From positions 1 to 59,333 of the forward strand of contig JAFEBA010000058.1 of the NCBI GenBank assembly GCA_018266105.1: a stretch of 59,333 nucleotides of DNA, written 5' to 3'. This DNA is from a bacterium (lineage in GTDB: Bacteria; Vulcanimicrobiota; Xenobia; Xenobiales; JADMJV01). The notes below the pieces were generated by a model that worked only from the letters and a program-made list of their open reading frames with translations, ran no database searches and was not told where the DNA came from. This document shows positions 8,217 through 15,733 of the stretch, in pieces; positions within the stretch are counted from its first letter, which is position 1; each line of letters opens with the position of its first letter. The position numbers were made by a program, and so were the translations under genes.

Positions 8217-10064
8217 ATGCCTGCCCTGATGGTCGAGAATCGGGATACGGATCGCGAGCTGGGCGAGAGCGGCGGGCTGCCCACGCTGATCATTTATCCC
8301 TTGCTGGGACTCTGCTCCGGGCTGGCCAGCGATCTTTGGACGGACCACCGCCAGGGCGTCACGGCGATCATACTGGCCACCACTGTCCTCGGGGTGATTC
8401 GATTCTTCTTGGGACGGCGACTGGTCAACTGCCATTTGTACGAGCTCGCGCGCATCAAAGGGCTTTACATCGCCAGTGTGCTCCTACTGGCCGCCAGTTG
8501 GTCTACGTATTCTTGCTGGACGGTCTCTCTCTATGGGCGCAGCTGGACCGGTCTGCTGGCAATCGTCAATACGGTGGGCATCGTAGCCGGAGCGATGTCG
8601 ACTCTGACGCCCCATCTGACTTTGATGCGGACCTACGTCGCGCTCATGGTGCTTCCCAGCGCCCTGGCCATGACCCTGAAGGGGGGCAACCCTGAGCACC
8701 TGGCCGGGGCCAGCGTCATCTTCTTTGGCGTCTTTATGGCCATCACCGGAGAAAGACACCATAAACGCTATCGAAATTTGCAAGCCGCCTTGCGGGAGCT
8801 CAGCCTCAGCCGGGAGCAGCAAGAGGATTTACTGGCTCAAGAAAAACATCAGGGCGTCTTGCTGTCTGAACAGAATGTGGCCCTGACCCAGGCCCGCCGC
8901 GCCGCGGAACAGGCAAATCAGGCCAAGAGCATCTTTCTGGCCACCATGAGCCATGAAATCCGCACTCCCATGAACGCGATCGTCGGACTGACCAACCTGC
9001 TGCTCGAGACAGACACGACCGAACAGCAACAAATCTGGCTGAGCGCCCTGCGCGACTCGTCTGAATCGTTGCTGGTCCTGATTAGCGACATCCTGGATCT
9101 CTCTAAAATCGAAGCGCGCCAGATGAAGGCGGATATTTCGGACTTTGATTTTGACCAGCTGATCCAGGAATTACGACGCCTCATGGGACCGGTGGCTCAA
9201 GTCAAGGGACTGAAACTAGAAGTAGAAATCGACGAAAACATCCCGCAAGTGATTCGCTCCGACCGGCTGCGCCTGCGCCAGATTCTGCTGAACCTGATGG
9301 GCAACGCGATTAAGTTCAGCAAAGCTGGAACGGTCTCTATCAAAGCTGAGCGCACAGCCGGCAGCAAGATCGAAATCTCGGTTTGGGACCAGGGTATCGG
9401 GATCTCTCCGGAAAATTTCAACCGCCTCTTTCAGCCCTTCTCCCAAGGCGATACCCGGGCCACCCGAGTCCACGGCGGCACCGGTCTGGGCCTGGTCATT
9501 TCCAGCGAACTCAGCCACCTGCTGGGTGGTTCGATGTGGCTTTCCTCAGGGGGTCAGAGCGCGGGCGAAGTTCCCGACAACTGGAAACCCCCTCAGGGAA
9601 TTGCTGGAAGTCAGTTCTGGGTCCGTCTGCCACTCAAGGAAGGCAAGCTGGCTGTCATCGAGGAGAGCAGCAGGCCTGAAACACCGACTCCTCGAGGTCC
9701 ACTCAAGATCCTCGTGGCCGAAGACAACAAGGTAAACCAGATGGTCATCCGAGAAACGCTCTCCAAGCTCGGTCATGATGTGCATCTGGTGGGTTCGGGC
9801 AAAGCCGCCCTGGAGGCTCTCCATCAGGAGAGCTACCCCCTGGTGCTGATGGATCTGCAAATGCCAGAAATGGACGGCTTAGAAGCCACTCAAGAGATTC
9901 GCAAACAGCTGGGTGAAGGCCCCTGGATCGTGGCCTTAACAGCCAATGCCTTCACGGAAGATAAGGAACGCTGTCTGCGGGCCGGCATGAACGATTACTT
10001 AAGCAAGCCTGTGCGCCGCGAAGAGCTGGAGCAGGCCATCTTACGATGCAGGATGAGGAATTGA
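8217..10064 (+). CDS. Membrane hybrid histidine kinase with receiver domain
   Basis: This 615-residue inner-membrane sensor kinase has about five or six hydrophobic helices in residues 22-180, a coiled-coil stretch (about 185-235), and a HisKA domain with phosphoacceptor His246 in MSHEIRTPMNAIVG. The HATPase domain shows LLNLMGNAIKFS, VWDQGIGIS and GGTGLGLVIS. A C-terminal receiver (about residues 495-612) contains EDNKVNQ, phosphoacceptor Asp546 in LVLMDLQMPEMDG, and the Lys of SKPV. The input is a multi-helix membrane region with no recognisable ligand domain. The receiver lacks a DNA-binding output, so it probably acts through phosphorelay or proteins. The stop is one base from the start of the HD hydrolase, implying translational coupling. 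Confidence 0.93.
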   Translation: MPALMVENRDTDRELGESGGLPTLIIYPLLGLCSGLASDLWTDHRQGVTAIILATTVLGVIRFFLGRRLVNCHLYELARIKGLYIASVLLLAASWSTYSCWTVSLYGRSWTGLLAIVNTVGIVAGAMSTLTPHLTLMRTYVALMVLPSALAMTLKGGNPEHLAGASVIFFGVFMAITGERHHKRYRNLQAALRELSLSREQQEDLLAQEKHQGVLLSEQNVALTQARRAAEQANQAKSIFLATMSHEIRTPMNAIVGLTNLLLETDTTEQQQIWLSALRDSSESLLVLISDILDLSKIEARQMKADISDFDFDQLIQELRRLMGPVAQVKGLKLEVEIDENIPQVIRSDRLRLRQILLNLMGNAIKFSKAGTVSIKAERTAGSKIEISVWDQGIGISPENFNRLFQPFSQGDTRATRVHGGTGLGLVISSELSHLLGGSMWLSSGGQSAGEVPDNWKPPQGIAGSQFWVRLPLKEGKLAVIEESSRPETPTPRGPLKILVAEDNKVNQMVIRETLSKLGHDVHLVGSGKAALEALHQESYPLVLMDLQMPEMDGLEATQEIRKQLGEGPWIVALTANAFTEDKERCLRAGMNDYLSKPVRREELEQAILRCRMRN

Positions 10065-10065
10065 G

Positions 10066-10488
10066 ATGAGCAGCTTGGAACGGGCCATCGAGCTGGCCGT
10101 GCAGCACCATAAAGGCCAGGTCGACAAAATGGGGCAACCCTACATTCTTCATCCGCTACGAGTCATGCACCGCTGCCAGGGCGTGCAGGCACAGATCGTA
10201 GCGATTATGCACGACCTGCTGGAGGACACTCCGCTCACCCCAGAGGCCTTGCTCAATGAAGGCTTCAGCCAGGAAATCGTGGATGCTCTGGAGGGCGTAA
10301 GCCGCCGCAAGAATGAGAGCTACCGTGAGTTTGTCTTGCGCGCCCGGCAAAACCCGCTCTCGCGTCAGGTGAAACTGGCCGACCTGGAAGATAACCTGGA
10401 TCTGCGGCGCCTGACCGTGCCCCTCAACCCCAAGGACCATCAGCGCCTGGAGCGCTATCGGGAAGCCTGGCATTTGCTGCAGTCCTAA
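10066..10488 (+). CDS. Small HD-domain phosphohydrolase, SpoT/MESH1-like
   Basis: A 140-residue single-domain protein similar to the hydrolase half of RelA/SpoT and to MESH1. Metal-binding HD motifs are visible: YILHPLRVM, then MHDLLEDT (His-Asp plus the Glu-Asp pair), then KLADLEDN. No synthetase or regulatory domains are present. Members of this family remove pyrophosphate from (p)ppGpp or act on related nucleotides; the substrate here cannot be read from the sequence. GQVDKMGQPY replaces the usual Arg-rich ligand segment of true SpoT, so alarmone hydrolysis is not assured. The ATG lies one base after the hybrid-kinase stop, so the two proteins may share a pathway. Confidence 0.82.
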   Translation: MSSLERAIELAVQHHKGQVDKMGQPYILHPLRVMHRCQGVQAQIVAIMHDLLEDTPLTPEALLNEGFSQEIVDALEGVSRRKNESYREFVLRARQNPLSRQVKLADLEDNLDLRRLTVPLNPKDHQRLERYREAWHLLQS

Positions 10489-10580
10489 CCGTTCATCAAT
10501 TTGCGCATTTTTCTTAACATCTTTGATCCCGCTCCAGTTTAGCCTGAAATCGCATCAAATCACTTTAAGGAGAACTGGCA

Positions 10581-11042
10581 ATGCGTTTCTGGCTCCATCT
10601 CGTTCTCGTTTCTCTGAGCTTCGGACTGGTCTGGCTTCGTCCAGTTCAAAACACGCCCGAGCAAACCACCCAACAGAAGGCCCAGCAGTTGGTGGACGCG
10701 TTTTACGGCCGCGGGCACGCCCAGGTGACCGTCACCCTGCACCACGGCCGCGGTCAAAGGACCGTTCGCGATCAACAGCTGGGCGATCAGGCGCTGGTGG
10801 TGGGCTCCCAAGAGCGCGAAGAGAGCTGTCAGGGCCGCTATCACAACCGAACCCGCTCGGAAAAGCTGGAACTCCCCCGCAAGCTGGTCATCAGCCAACA
10901 AGACGAGTGGCTGGAGCAAACCTCGGTGGCGGTGGTAGTGGACCGCGAGCCCGGTGAGGAGATTTCCGCTTTGCTGCAGGCCGGTCTGGGACTCAATCCT
11001 CGATCCGGCGACCAGATCCAGGTGGTGCGCGCCCACAGGTAA
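10581..11042 (+). CDS. Single-pass membrane protein resembling the FliF C-terminal domain
   Basis: A 153-residue protein with one N-terminal hydrophobic segment (about residues 3-19) that looks like a signal anchor or signal peptide. The rest resembles the second periplasmic domain of the MS-ring protein FliF. Anchors in order are VDAFYGRGHAQVTVTLHH (compare DAAYGRGNALAIVNLQL in this window's own FliF), a basic turn before KLVISQQDEWLEQTSVAVVVD, and GLGLNPRSGDQIQVV (compare AIGMDSSRGDEVTASVV). It lacks the N-terminal ring domains and FliG-binding tail, so it cannot be a complete MS-ring subunit. TAAGGAG precedes the ATG by 10 bp. The response regulator starts 12 bp downstream, so it is probably the first gene of a four-gene signalling operon. 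Resemblance is seen directly; a sensing role is inference. Confidence 0.7.
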   Translation: MRFWLHLVLVSLSFGLVWLRPVQNTPEQTTQQKAQQLVDAFYGRGHAQVTVTLHHGRGQRTVRDQQLGDQALVVGSQEREESCQGRYHNRTRSEKLELPRKLVISQQDEWLEQTSVAVVVDREPGEEISALLQAGLGLNPRSGDQIQVVRAHR

Positions 11043-11054
11043 AAGCACCTGGAC

Positions 11055-11741
11055 ATGGCGCAAGAAAAAATCCTGGTCATCGAAGACGAACAGGACATTT
11101 CCCAACTCGTGAGGGCCTCACTTGAACGCGAGAACTATCAGGTGCAGGTGGCCACCAGCGGCCAGCAAGGGCTGCATCAGATGGAAGCGTTTTTGCCCGA
11201 CTTACTGATCCTGGACTTGGGACTGCCGGACACCGATGGCCTCACTTTGTGTCGCGAGTTGCGCCGACACAATCGCCTGCCGGTGCTGATGGTCAGTGCT
11301 CGAGGAGACGATATTGACCGTATTATCGGCCTGGAAGTCGGGGCCGACGACTATCTGGCCAAGCCCTTCAATCCCAAGGAACTGGTGGCTCGAGTGCGGG
11401 CGCTCCTGAGGCGCTCGGCGTTCAATTCGAGCCAACCAGGCGGCGACACGTTGCAAAGCGGGAGCCTCCGGGTGCAAATCCAGTCTCGTCGGGCCTTTCT
11501 GGCCGGAGAAGAAGTCCACCTGACCCCGATCGAGTTTTCCCTGCTGCGGCAGTTCATGCAGAACCCGGGCCAGGTTCTTTCTCGCCAGGACTTGCTCGAC
11601 CGGGTCTGGGGGGCCGACTTCTTTGGCGACGAGCGCACCGTGGACGCCCACATTCGCAACCTGAGAGCCAAACTACGCCAACAAGAACAGCATTTTGACC
11701 GCATACAGGCCGTCTGGGGCGTGGGCTATCGCTTCGATTGA
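11055..11741 (+). CDS. OmpR/PhoB-family response regulator
   Basis: A 228-residue DNA-binding response regulator. The receiver (about residues 1-118) has the acidic pair Glu10-Asp11, phosphoacceptor Asp54 in LLILDLGLPDTDG, and Lys in DYLAKPFNPKEL. The C-terminal winged helix (about 135-228) contains HLTPIEFSLLRQFMQNPG, DERTVDAHIRNLRAKL and the final VWGVGYRFD. It lies 12 bp after the FliF-like gene and overlaps or abuts the following kinase, indicating one operon. The partner kinases are probably the two encoded directly downstream. Target promoters cannot be read from this window. Confidence 0.95.
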   Translation: MAQEKILVIEDEQDISQLVRASLERENYQVQVATSGQQGLHQMEAFLPDLLILDLGLPDTDGLTLCRELRRHNRLPVLMVSARGDDIDRIIGLEVGADDYLAKPFNPKELVARVRALLRRSAFNSSQPGGDTLQSGSLRVQIQSRRAFLAGEEVHLTPIEFSLLRQFMQNPGQVLSRQDLLDRVWGADFFGDERTVDAHIRNLRAKLRQQEQHFDRIQAVWGVGYRFD

Positions 11742-12954
11742 GGGTATCCCCTTTCGTCGTCAACTGTTCTGGCATCTGGCCAAAACCTTGGTGGCCCTCA
11801 TTCTGTGCGGCATTCCGCTGGTTCTCCTGACGGCTCCGCCCCCCGTTGATTTCGTTGAACTCTGCTTGCGCCGCGACGCCTACCGAGAGGCCCTGGGGCA
11901 AACGCAGCTTCAGCCCTCGCCGGTTCAGATCGTGCGCACCCGGGACGGACGGATGCTGGCGCGACCAAAGGGAGATTTCACAGCTCTCGAGCCGGACCGA
12001 GTGGGACTGGTGCAGAAAATCCCTCGTGTTTACGGACTCCGCCTCACCCAGCCCGAAGGAGAGGTCTGGGTGCAGGCCGCCCTGCCCAAGGGCTTCTATC
12101 AGATGTCCGGCTCACTTTCGGCACGCTTTCGAGTCATTCTGGGCTTTCTGCTCTTCTATCTGCTCCTGCTGGTCTCCAGCTCACTCTGGGTTCGGCGGCT
12201 GAACGGCCGGCTCGACCAACTTCGGGACCTGGCCCGACGCCTGGCGGCCGGAGATCTGCAAGCCAGCATGCCCGGCCAGAAAGGCGATTCGGCCGAGTTT
12301 GATCGCTTGAGACGGCGCCTGCTGGCCATGGCTGAAACCATTGCTCGTCGTCGCCAGGAGGAACTGGACCAGCGCCAGCAGTTCGAATCCGCCTCAGCCG
12401 AGCGCAACCGACGCCTGGCTGAAGTCTCCCACGATCTGCGCACACCTCTGACCAGCATTCTTGGCTATGCCCAACTTTACCGTGATGAAGGCCAGCCTCC
12501 CTTGCAGGCGATCGAAACCCAGGGAAGGGCCCTGCTGCTGCGAATTGGTCAGTGGCTGGAGTCTTGTCGTTTAGAATCGGCGGTTTTAGACGTGCGCCGG
12601 GTGAGCTGCGATCTGCACGATTTGCTGGAAGAGGGCTTTCATCTGGCCCAACAACGCCAACCACTCCAGGCCAGGGTGGAACTGCCGGAAAAGAGCCCGA
12701 TCATCCAGGCGGACACCTTTCTCTTCCCCAGGGTCCTTTGCAACCTCATTCTAGCACTCGGGTCCGCCGAGCTGAGCTTTCGGGTTCAGCCTGACCATTT
12801 GCAACTGTCGGCTCTGCTCCCCCGGCAAAATGCCGAGGATGAACCTTTGCTCAGCCTGGAGAGTTGCAGCCAACTTTTAGCCTTACAGGCAATCAGGCTG
12901 GAGCCGTCGGATGATGGATTTCGCTTGAGCTGGGAGGCCACTTGCCAGGCCTGA
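11695..12954 (+). CDS. Histidine kinase with intact His domain but degenerate ATPase domain
   Basis: An inner-membrane sensor kinase of up to 419 residues. Two transmembrane segments (about residues 25-46 and 140-165) flank a ~90-residue periplasmic domain of unknown fold. A HAMP-like region and coiled coil follow. The dimerisation domain is canonical, with His246 in EVSHDLRTPLTSILGYAQLY. The region after it should be an ATPase domain, yet only RVLCNLILALGS recalls an N box. I find no D-x-G-x-G, F box or GLGL loop, and the domain is short. The start is uncertain: TTG 11695 is the only ordinary start before the first transmembrane helix and overlaps the regulator by 47 bp. The next gene, which overlaps by 13 bp, has the missing ATPase motifs. 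Confidence 0.85.
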   Translation: MTAYRPSGAWAIASIEGIPFRRQLFWHLAKTLVALILCGIPLVLLTAPPPVDFVELCLRRDAYREALGQTQLQPSPVQIVRTRDGRMLARPKGDFTALEPDRVGLVQKIPRVYGLRLTQPEGEVWVQAALPKGFYQMSGSLSARFRVILGFLLFYLLLLVSSSLWVRRLNGRLDQLRDLARRLAAGDLQASMPGQKGDSAEFDRLRRRLLAMAETIARRRQEELDQRQQFESASAERNRRLAEVSHDLRTPLTSILGYAQLYRDEGQPPLQAIETQGRALLLRIGQWLESCRLESAVLDVRRVSCDLHDLLEEGFHLAQQRQPLQARVELPEKSPIIQADTFLFPRVLCNLILALGSAELSFRVQPDHLQLSALLPRQNAEDEPLLSLESCSQLLALQAIRLEPSDDGFRLSWEATCQA

Positions 12955-14036
12955 CTCGGCGAATCCTGATTTGGAGCCTGCTGCTCTCCGTGATCCTGGC
13001 TCTGACCTTCCTGCTGGTGAGCTGGCTGGACCCACTTCCGGCCCAACAGTTGCTGGCCATCCGTCAGCAGACCCATCAGGCGGCTGTGCAACTGGGCCGG
13101 CCGAGTCAGGTCCCGGAAATCGAGTTTGGGCGAGCCAATTTGCCGCCTTATCTGGGACGGGGCCGTTCCGAGCTGCTGGGCTGGCTGCTCGTGCTGGCCG
13201 GCCTGGGCTCGCTGGCGTCCTGGCGCCTGGCCCGCCCCCTGGAGCAGGATTTGGGACGACTGGCGGATGACTGCCAGCGTCTGGAACGCGGTCAGCCGCT
13301 GCAAGGAGAGCTCTCCGGCCTGACCAGCGATTTCGCCCAAATCCTGGGCGAACTCGAGCGCCAGCAAGGCGAGCTGAATCGGGCCACCCGAGCCGCCCGG
13401 CAAGCCCTGCACCTGCGGGAGCGACTGCTGAGCCGTTCTCATCAAGAATTTCAGCAACCCCTAAAGACCATGCACGGCAGCCTGGAAGGGCTGGCCGAGC
13501 ATCCCTATTTGCTGGTCATCAGACGTAACCTGGAGACGCTGCTACGACTGGTGGAGGACCTGTCCAGCGCTCACACCGAGCTGCATCTTCAGACGGTCCG
13601 TGCCGAGAGTTTCCTGCGCCGCACCCTGGAGGGCTTTCCCAAACGGATACGGCTGCTGACCGGCCCGGATTGCCAACTGGAACTGGACGAACTACGAACC
13701 GGTCAGGTTCTTCTCAACCTGGTCGGCAACGCTCTCAAGTATTCTCAATCCGAGGTTGAAGTCGACTGGGGAGAGGACTGGGTCGAGGTGCGGGACTTCG
13801 GGCCAGGCATGGAAGAATCTCAGATACCCGAACTGATGCGTGAGTTTCGCCAGCAAAACCCGGGCCAACAGGAAGGGGTCGGTCTGGGATTGGCGACCGC
13901 CAAACGCTGGATGGAGCTACAGGGGGGCAGGCTGGAAATTCACTCTTCCCCCGGAAAGGGAACGCGAGCTCGACTCTGCTTCACCAGTGATCGTAAGAAA
14001 TCACCTGTTGAACCGGCAGGCGCTGAGCCGGCTTGA
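12942..14036 (+). CDS. Histidine kinase with degenerate His domain but intact ATPase domain
   Basis: A 364-residue inner-membrane protein. Transmembrane helices lie at about residues 8-27 and 77-97, with a short periplasmic loop between them. HAMP-like helices follow. Where the phosphoacceptor helix should read SHELRTPL it reads SRSHQEFQQPLKTM: a His (167) is present, but the following acidic residue is displaced and the R-T before Pro is lost. The ATPase domain is complete: LLNLVGNALKYS (N box), VEVRDFGPGME (G1), and EGVGLGLATAKRW (G2), ending with GKGTRARLCF. The start is TTG 12942, overlapping the upstream kinase stop by 13 bp. The 3' end overlaps the convergent nitroreductase by 56 bp. 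Together with the upstream gene, it looks like one half of a divided kinase. Confidence 0.85.
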   Translation: MPGLTRRILIWSLLLSVILALTFLLVSWLDPLPAQQLLAIRQQTHQAAVQLGRPSQVPEIEFGRANLPPYLGRGRSELLGWLLVLAGLGSLASWRLARPLEQDLGRLADDCQRLERGQPLQGELSGLTSDFAQILGELERQQGELNRATRAARQALHLRERLLSRSHQEFQQPLKTMHGSLEGLAEHPYLLVIRRNLETLLRLVEDLSSAHTELHLQTVRAESFLRRTLEGFPKRIRLLTGPDCQLELDELRTGQVLLNLVGNALKYSQSEVEVDWGEDWVEVRDFGPGMEESQIPELMREFRQQNPGQQEGVGLGLATAKRWMELQGGRLEIHSSPGKGTRARLCFTSDRKKSPVEPAGAEPA

Positions 14037-14613
14037 AGTCGTCCCCTTGATAGTAGGCCACGGGCAAGAGGCAAGTCTGAGTGAAGTTACTCGGAATGCC
14101 GAGGATCTCAGCGGCCTCCTTTTCGTGCATCAGGTGCAGAGTGGTCCATGCGGTGCCCAATCCGTGAGCCCGCAAGGCCAGCATGAATGACCAGGCCGCG
14201 GGTAAAATCGAGCCATAGAAGCTGGCCTGAGCCAGTACACCCTGATTCTCGACCCGCCCTTCGTAGCAGGGAATGACAAGATAGGGAGCGCGCCACATGT
14301 TCTCGGCCAGGTAAACAGCGGAGCTAACGACCTTCTCCCGCTGACTCACGCGCGGATCGCTCGCGTCCGAAGGTTGAGCGGGATTGGGAGCACTGGCATA
14401 AACCTTGAAGGCCTTGCGGTAAAGGTCGCTGATCTGCTTGCGTTTTTCGGGGTCGCCCACAATCATAAACCGCCAACTTTGTAGATTGCTGCCGGTGGGG
14501 GCTTGGAGAGCGATTTCCAGGCACTTCTCCAGCACCTCGCGCTCAACAGGGCGGTCAAAGTCCAGGCGCTTGCGCACGCTGCGAGTGGTGGTGAGAAGGT
14601 GTTGACTATCCAT
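13981..14613 (-). CDS. Nitroreductase-family flavoprotein
   Basis: A 210-residue FMN-dependent oxidoreductase of the nitroreductase fold. Signatures are the N-terminal TTRSVRKRL (FMN phosphate binding), LQAPTGSNLQSWRFMIV, a central ILPAAWSFMLALRAHGLGTAWTT, and a late EILGIPSNFTQTCLLPVAYY. These proteins use NAD(P)H and FMN to reduce quinones, nitro compounds or similar substrates; the natural substrate is not evident. I chose ATG 14613 because family similarity starts there. The open frame extends upstream to 14958 but crosses the start of the oppositely oriented secreted-protein gene. Its last 56 bp lie antisense to the end of the kinase gene. Confidence 0.9.
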   Translation of the reverse strand: MDSQHLLTTTRSVRKRLDFDRPVEREVLEKCLEIALQAPTGSNLQSWRFMIVGDPEKRKQISDLYRKAFKVYASAPNPAQPSDASDPRVSQREKVVSSAVYLAENMWRAPYLVIPCYEGRVENQGVLAQASFYGSILPAAWSFMLALRAHGLGTAWTTLHLMHEKEAAEILGIPSNFTQTCLLPVAYYQGDDFKPAQRLPVQQVISYDHW

Positions 14614-14732
14614 GTTAGCGGCTTTGGCGCGGCGCTGGCTGATCCTCTTCGATATTTCTTCATAATTCCCGTAACCATTTTCAAGGCTGCGGTTTAGGCT
14701 GAGCAGGTAAAAAAGAATTGGAGGACCCACCG

Positions 14733-15653
14733 ATGTTACGTAAATGGATACTCGGAATTGGCTTGATGGCCGCCTGCATGGGGTTGGCGCGAGCCTTCCC
14801 GGGACCGGAGAAACTGGTTGAGCTGAGGCAGCGCACGCCTCAATTTGAGACCAAAGTGGCACGCGCGGTGCTGAGTGTGGCCGCCCGGAACCCCGGGTTG
14901 GCCCCCGGACTGGCCCGCCATCTGTTGGAAGACCTGGGGGATGAGCCTCTGCAGGCACTGATGGATGTGCACGCCGACCTGCGCGCCCGATACCCCGGTT
15001 TCGACCACGACCTGGCCGCCTTGCTCGAACAAGGCCGCCAGAATCGTCAACAAATCCGCCGACGCTTTCCTCGACTGCGCAGCTGGTTTCTGGGAAGGCT
15101 GCAGGCTATGCCTGAGCAGCCGCCCCGGCCGGGCGCCTACATTGCCGTGCACCACCCCAAGCTCATGCTGGGCCTGGCGTTGACCGCAAGCCAGTTGGTG
15201 GACGAGAAGTATCCAGAACTCCCGGCCAAATGGAGTGCGCGACCGGGCCAACAAGGATTGCCATCCTTTGTGCTGGAGAATTATCCGGACCTGCCCGAGG
15301 ATTTCGTGCATCGCCTGAGTCCGGAGCAGCGCCTGGAAATTCGCGAGGCCGCCCTGGGCTACTTGAAGGAGCGAGAAGAATGGGCTAAACAGCAACCGCC
15401 GGGCCGCCTTCAGGAGGGCTTCGAGGCTCTCCTCGCTCAGCACCCCGGCATTGCCGAGGCCTGGGGCGAAGCCCGCCTGCAACAGCTCAAGGCCCGGCTG
15501 CGGCAGTTTCCCGAACTCCGTCAAGTGGTGAGCCAGAGCTTACGATCCAGACATCCCGGGCTGCTGGACAAAGCTCGAGAGAGCCTGGACCGGAACTACC
15601 CTGAGCTTGCCAGCCAGTTGCGTCAGGCCTTCAGCGACCAGCTCGGTCTTTAG
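14733..15653 (+). CDS. Secreted helical protein made of short YPxL-like repeats, function unknown
   Basis: I do not recognise a family. The 306-residue product starts with a signal peptide (basic start, hydrophobic core, cleavage probably near GLARA-FPG). The mature chain repeats a short motif of an aromatic or His residue, Pro, any residue, then Leu/Ile/Phe, followed by an amphipathic helix. Examples in order are RNPGL, ARYPGF, RRFPRL, HHPKL, EKYPEL, ENYPDL, AQHPGI, RQFPEL, SRHPGL and RNYPEL. Spacing is about 20-40 residues, suggesting an array of helical hairpins. Start ATG 14733 has GGAGGA about 8 bp upstream; a TTG at 14718 lacks a good site. It is a single-gene unit closed by a strong terminator. 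Location is probably periplasm or outside. Confidence 0.75.
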   Translation: MLRKWILGIGLMAACMGLARAFPGPEKLVELRQRTPQFETKVARAVLSVAARNPGLAPGLARHLLEDLGDEPLQALMDVHADLRARYPGFDHDLAALLEQGRQNRQQIRRRFPRLRSWFLGRLQAMPEQPPRPGAYIAVHHPKLMLGLALTASQLVDEKYPELPAKWSARPGQQGLPSFVLENYPDLPEDFVHRLSPEQRLEIREAALGYLKEREEWAKQQPPGRLQEGFEALLAQHPGIAEAWGEARLQQLKARLRQFPELRQVVSQSLRSRHPGLLDKARESLDRNYPELASQLRQAFSDQLGL

Positions 15654-15654
15654 C

Positions 15655-15692
15655 AAATCTGGACTGGCCTGACGGCCAGTCCAGATTTTTTT
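15655..15692 (+). terminator. Perfect intrinsic terminator
   Basis: Left arm AAATCTGGACTGGCC (15655-15669), loop TGAC, and right arm GGCCAGTCCAGATTT (15674-15688) form a perfect 15-bp stem, followed by an unbroken T run to 15692. It begins one base after the stop of the YPxL-repeat protein and should end that transcript. It is the clearest Rho-independent terminator in the window. Confidence 0.95.
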
Positions 15693-15694
15693 CA

Positions 15695-15725
15695 GCCTCT
15701 TCGCCTACATTGTGGGCGAAGAGGT
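15695..15725 (+). promoter_or_regulatory. Hairpin covering the adenylate kinase ribosome-binding site
   Basis: Arms CCTCTTCGCC (15696-15705) and GGCGAAGAGG (15715-15724) are perfectly complementary. The stem extends inward by T-G, A-T and C-G pairs to a three-base ATT loop, giving 13 pairs, with a possible outer G-T pair. The right arm contains GAAGAGG, the only plausible Shine-Dalgarno sequence, 9 bp before ATG 15734. In mRNA the structure would hide the ribosome-binding site. There is no T tract after it, so it is not a second terminator. Confidence 0.75.
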
Positions 15726-15733
15726 ATTTGATC

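Noticed and set aside
12380..12400. tRNA-like T-arm sequence (GTTCGAATCC)
   Set aside because: It lies within the first split kinase coding region, with no cloverleaf around it. No tRNA was found anywhere in the window.
11695..14036. The two adjacent kinases as a single gene broken by frameshift
   Set aside because: Each has its own pair of transmembrane helices, HAMP-like region and dimerisation helices, so they are two genes with complementary losses and not two pieces of one.
14614..14958. N-terminal extension of the nitroreductase
   Set aside because: The open frame covers the promoter and signal peptide of the opposite gene, and nitroreductase similarity starts at ATG 14613.
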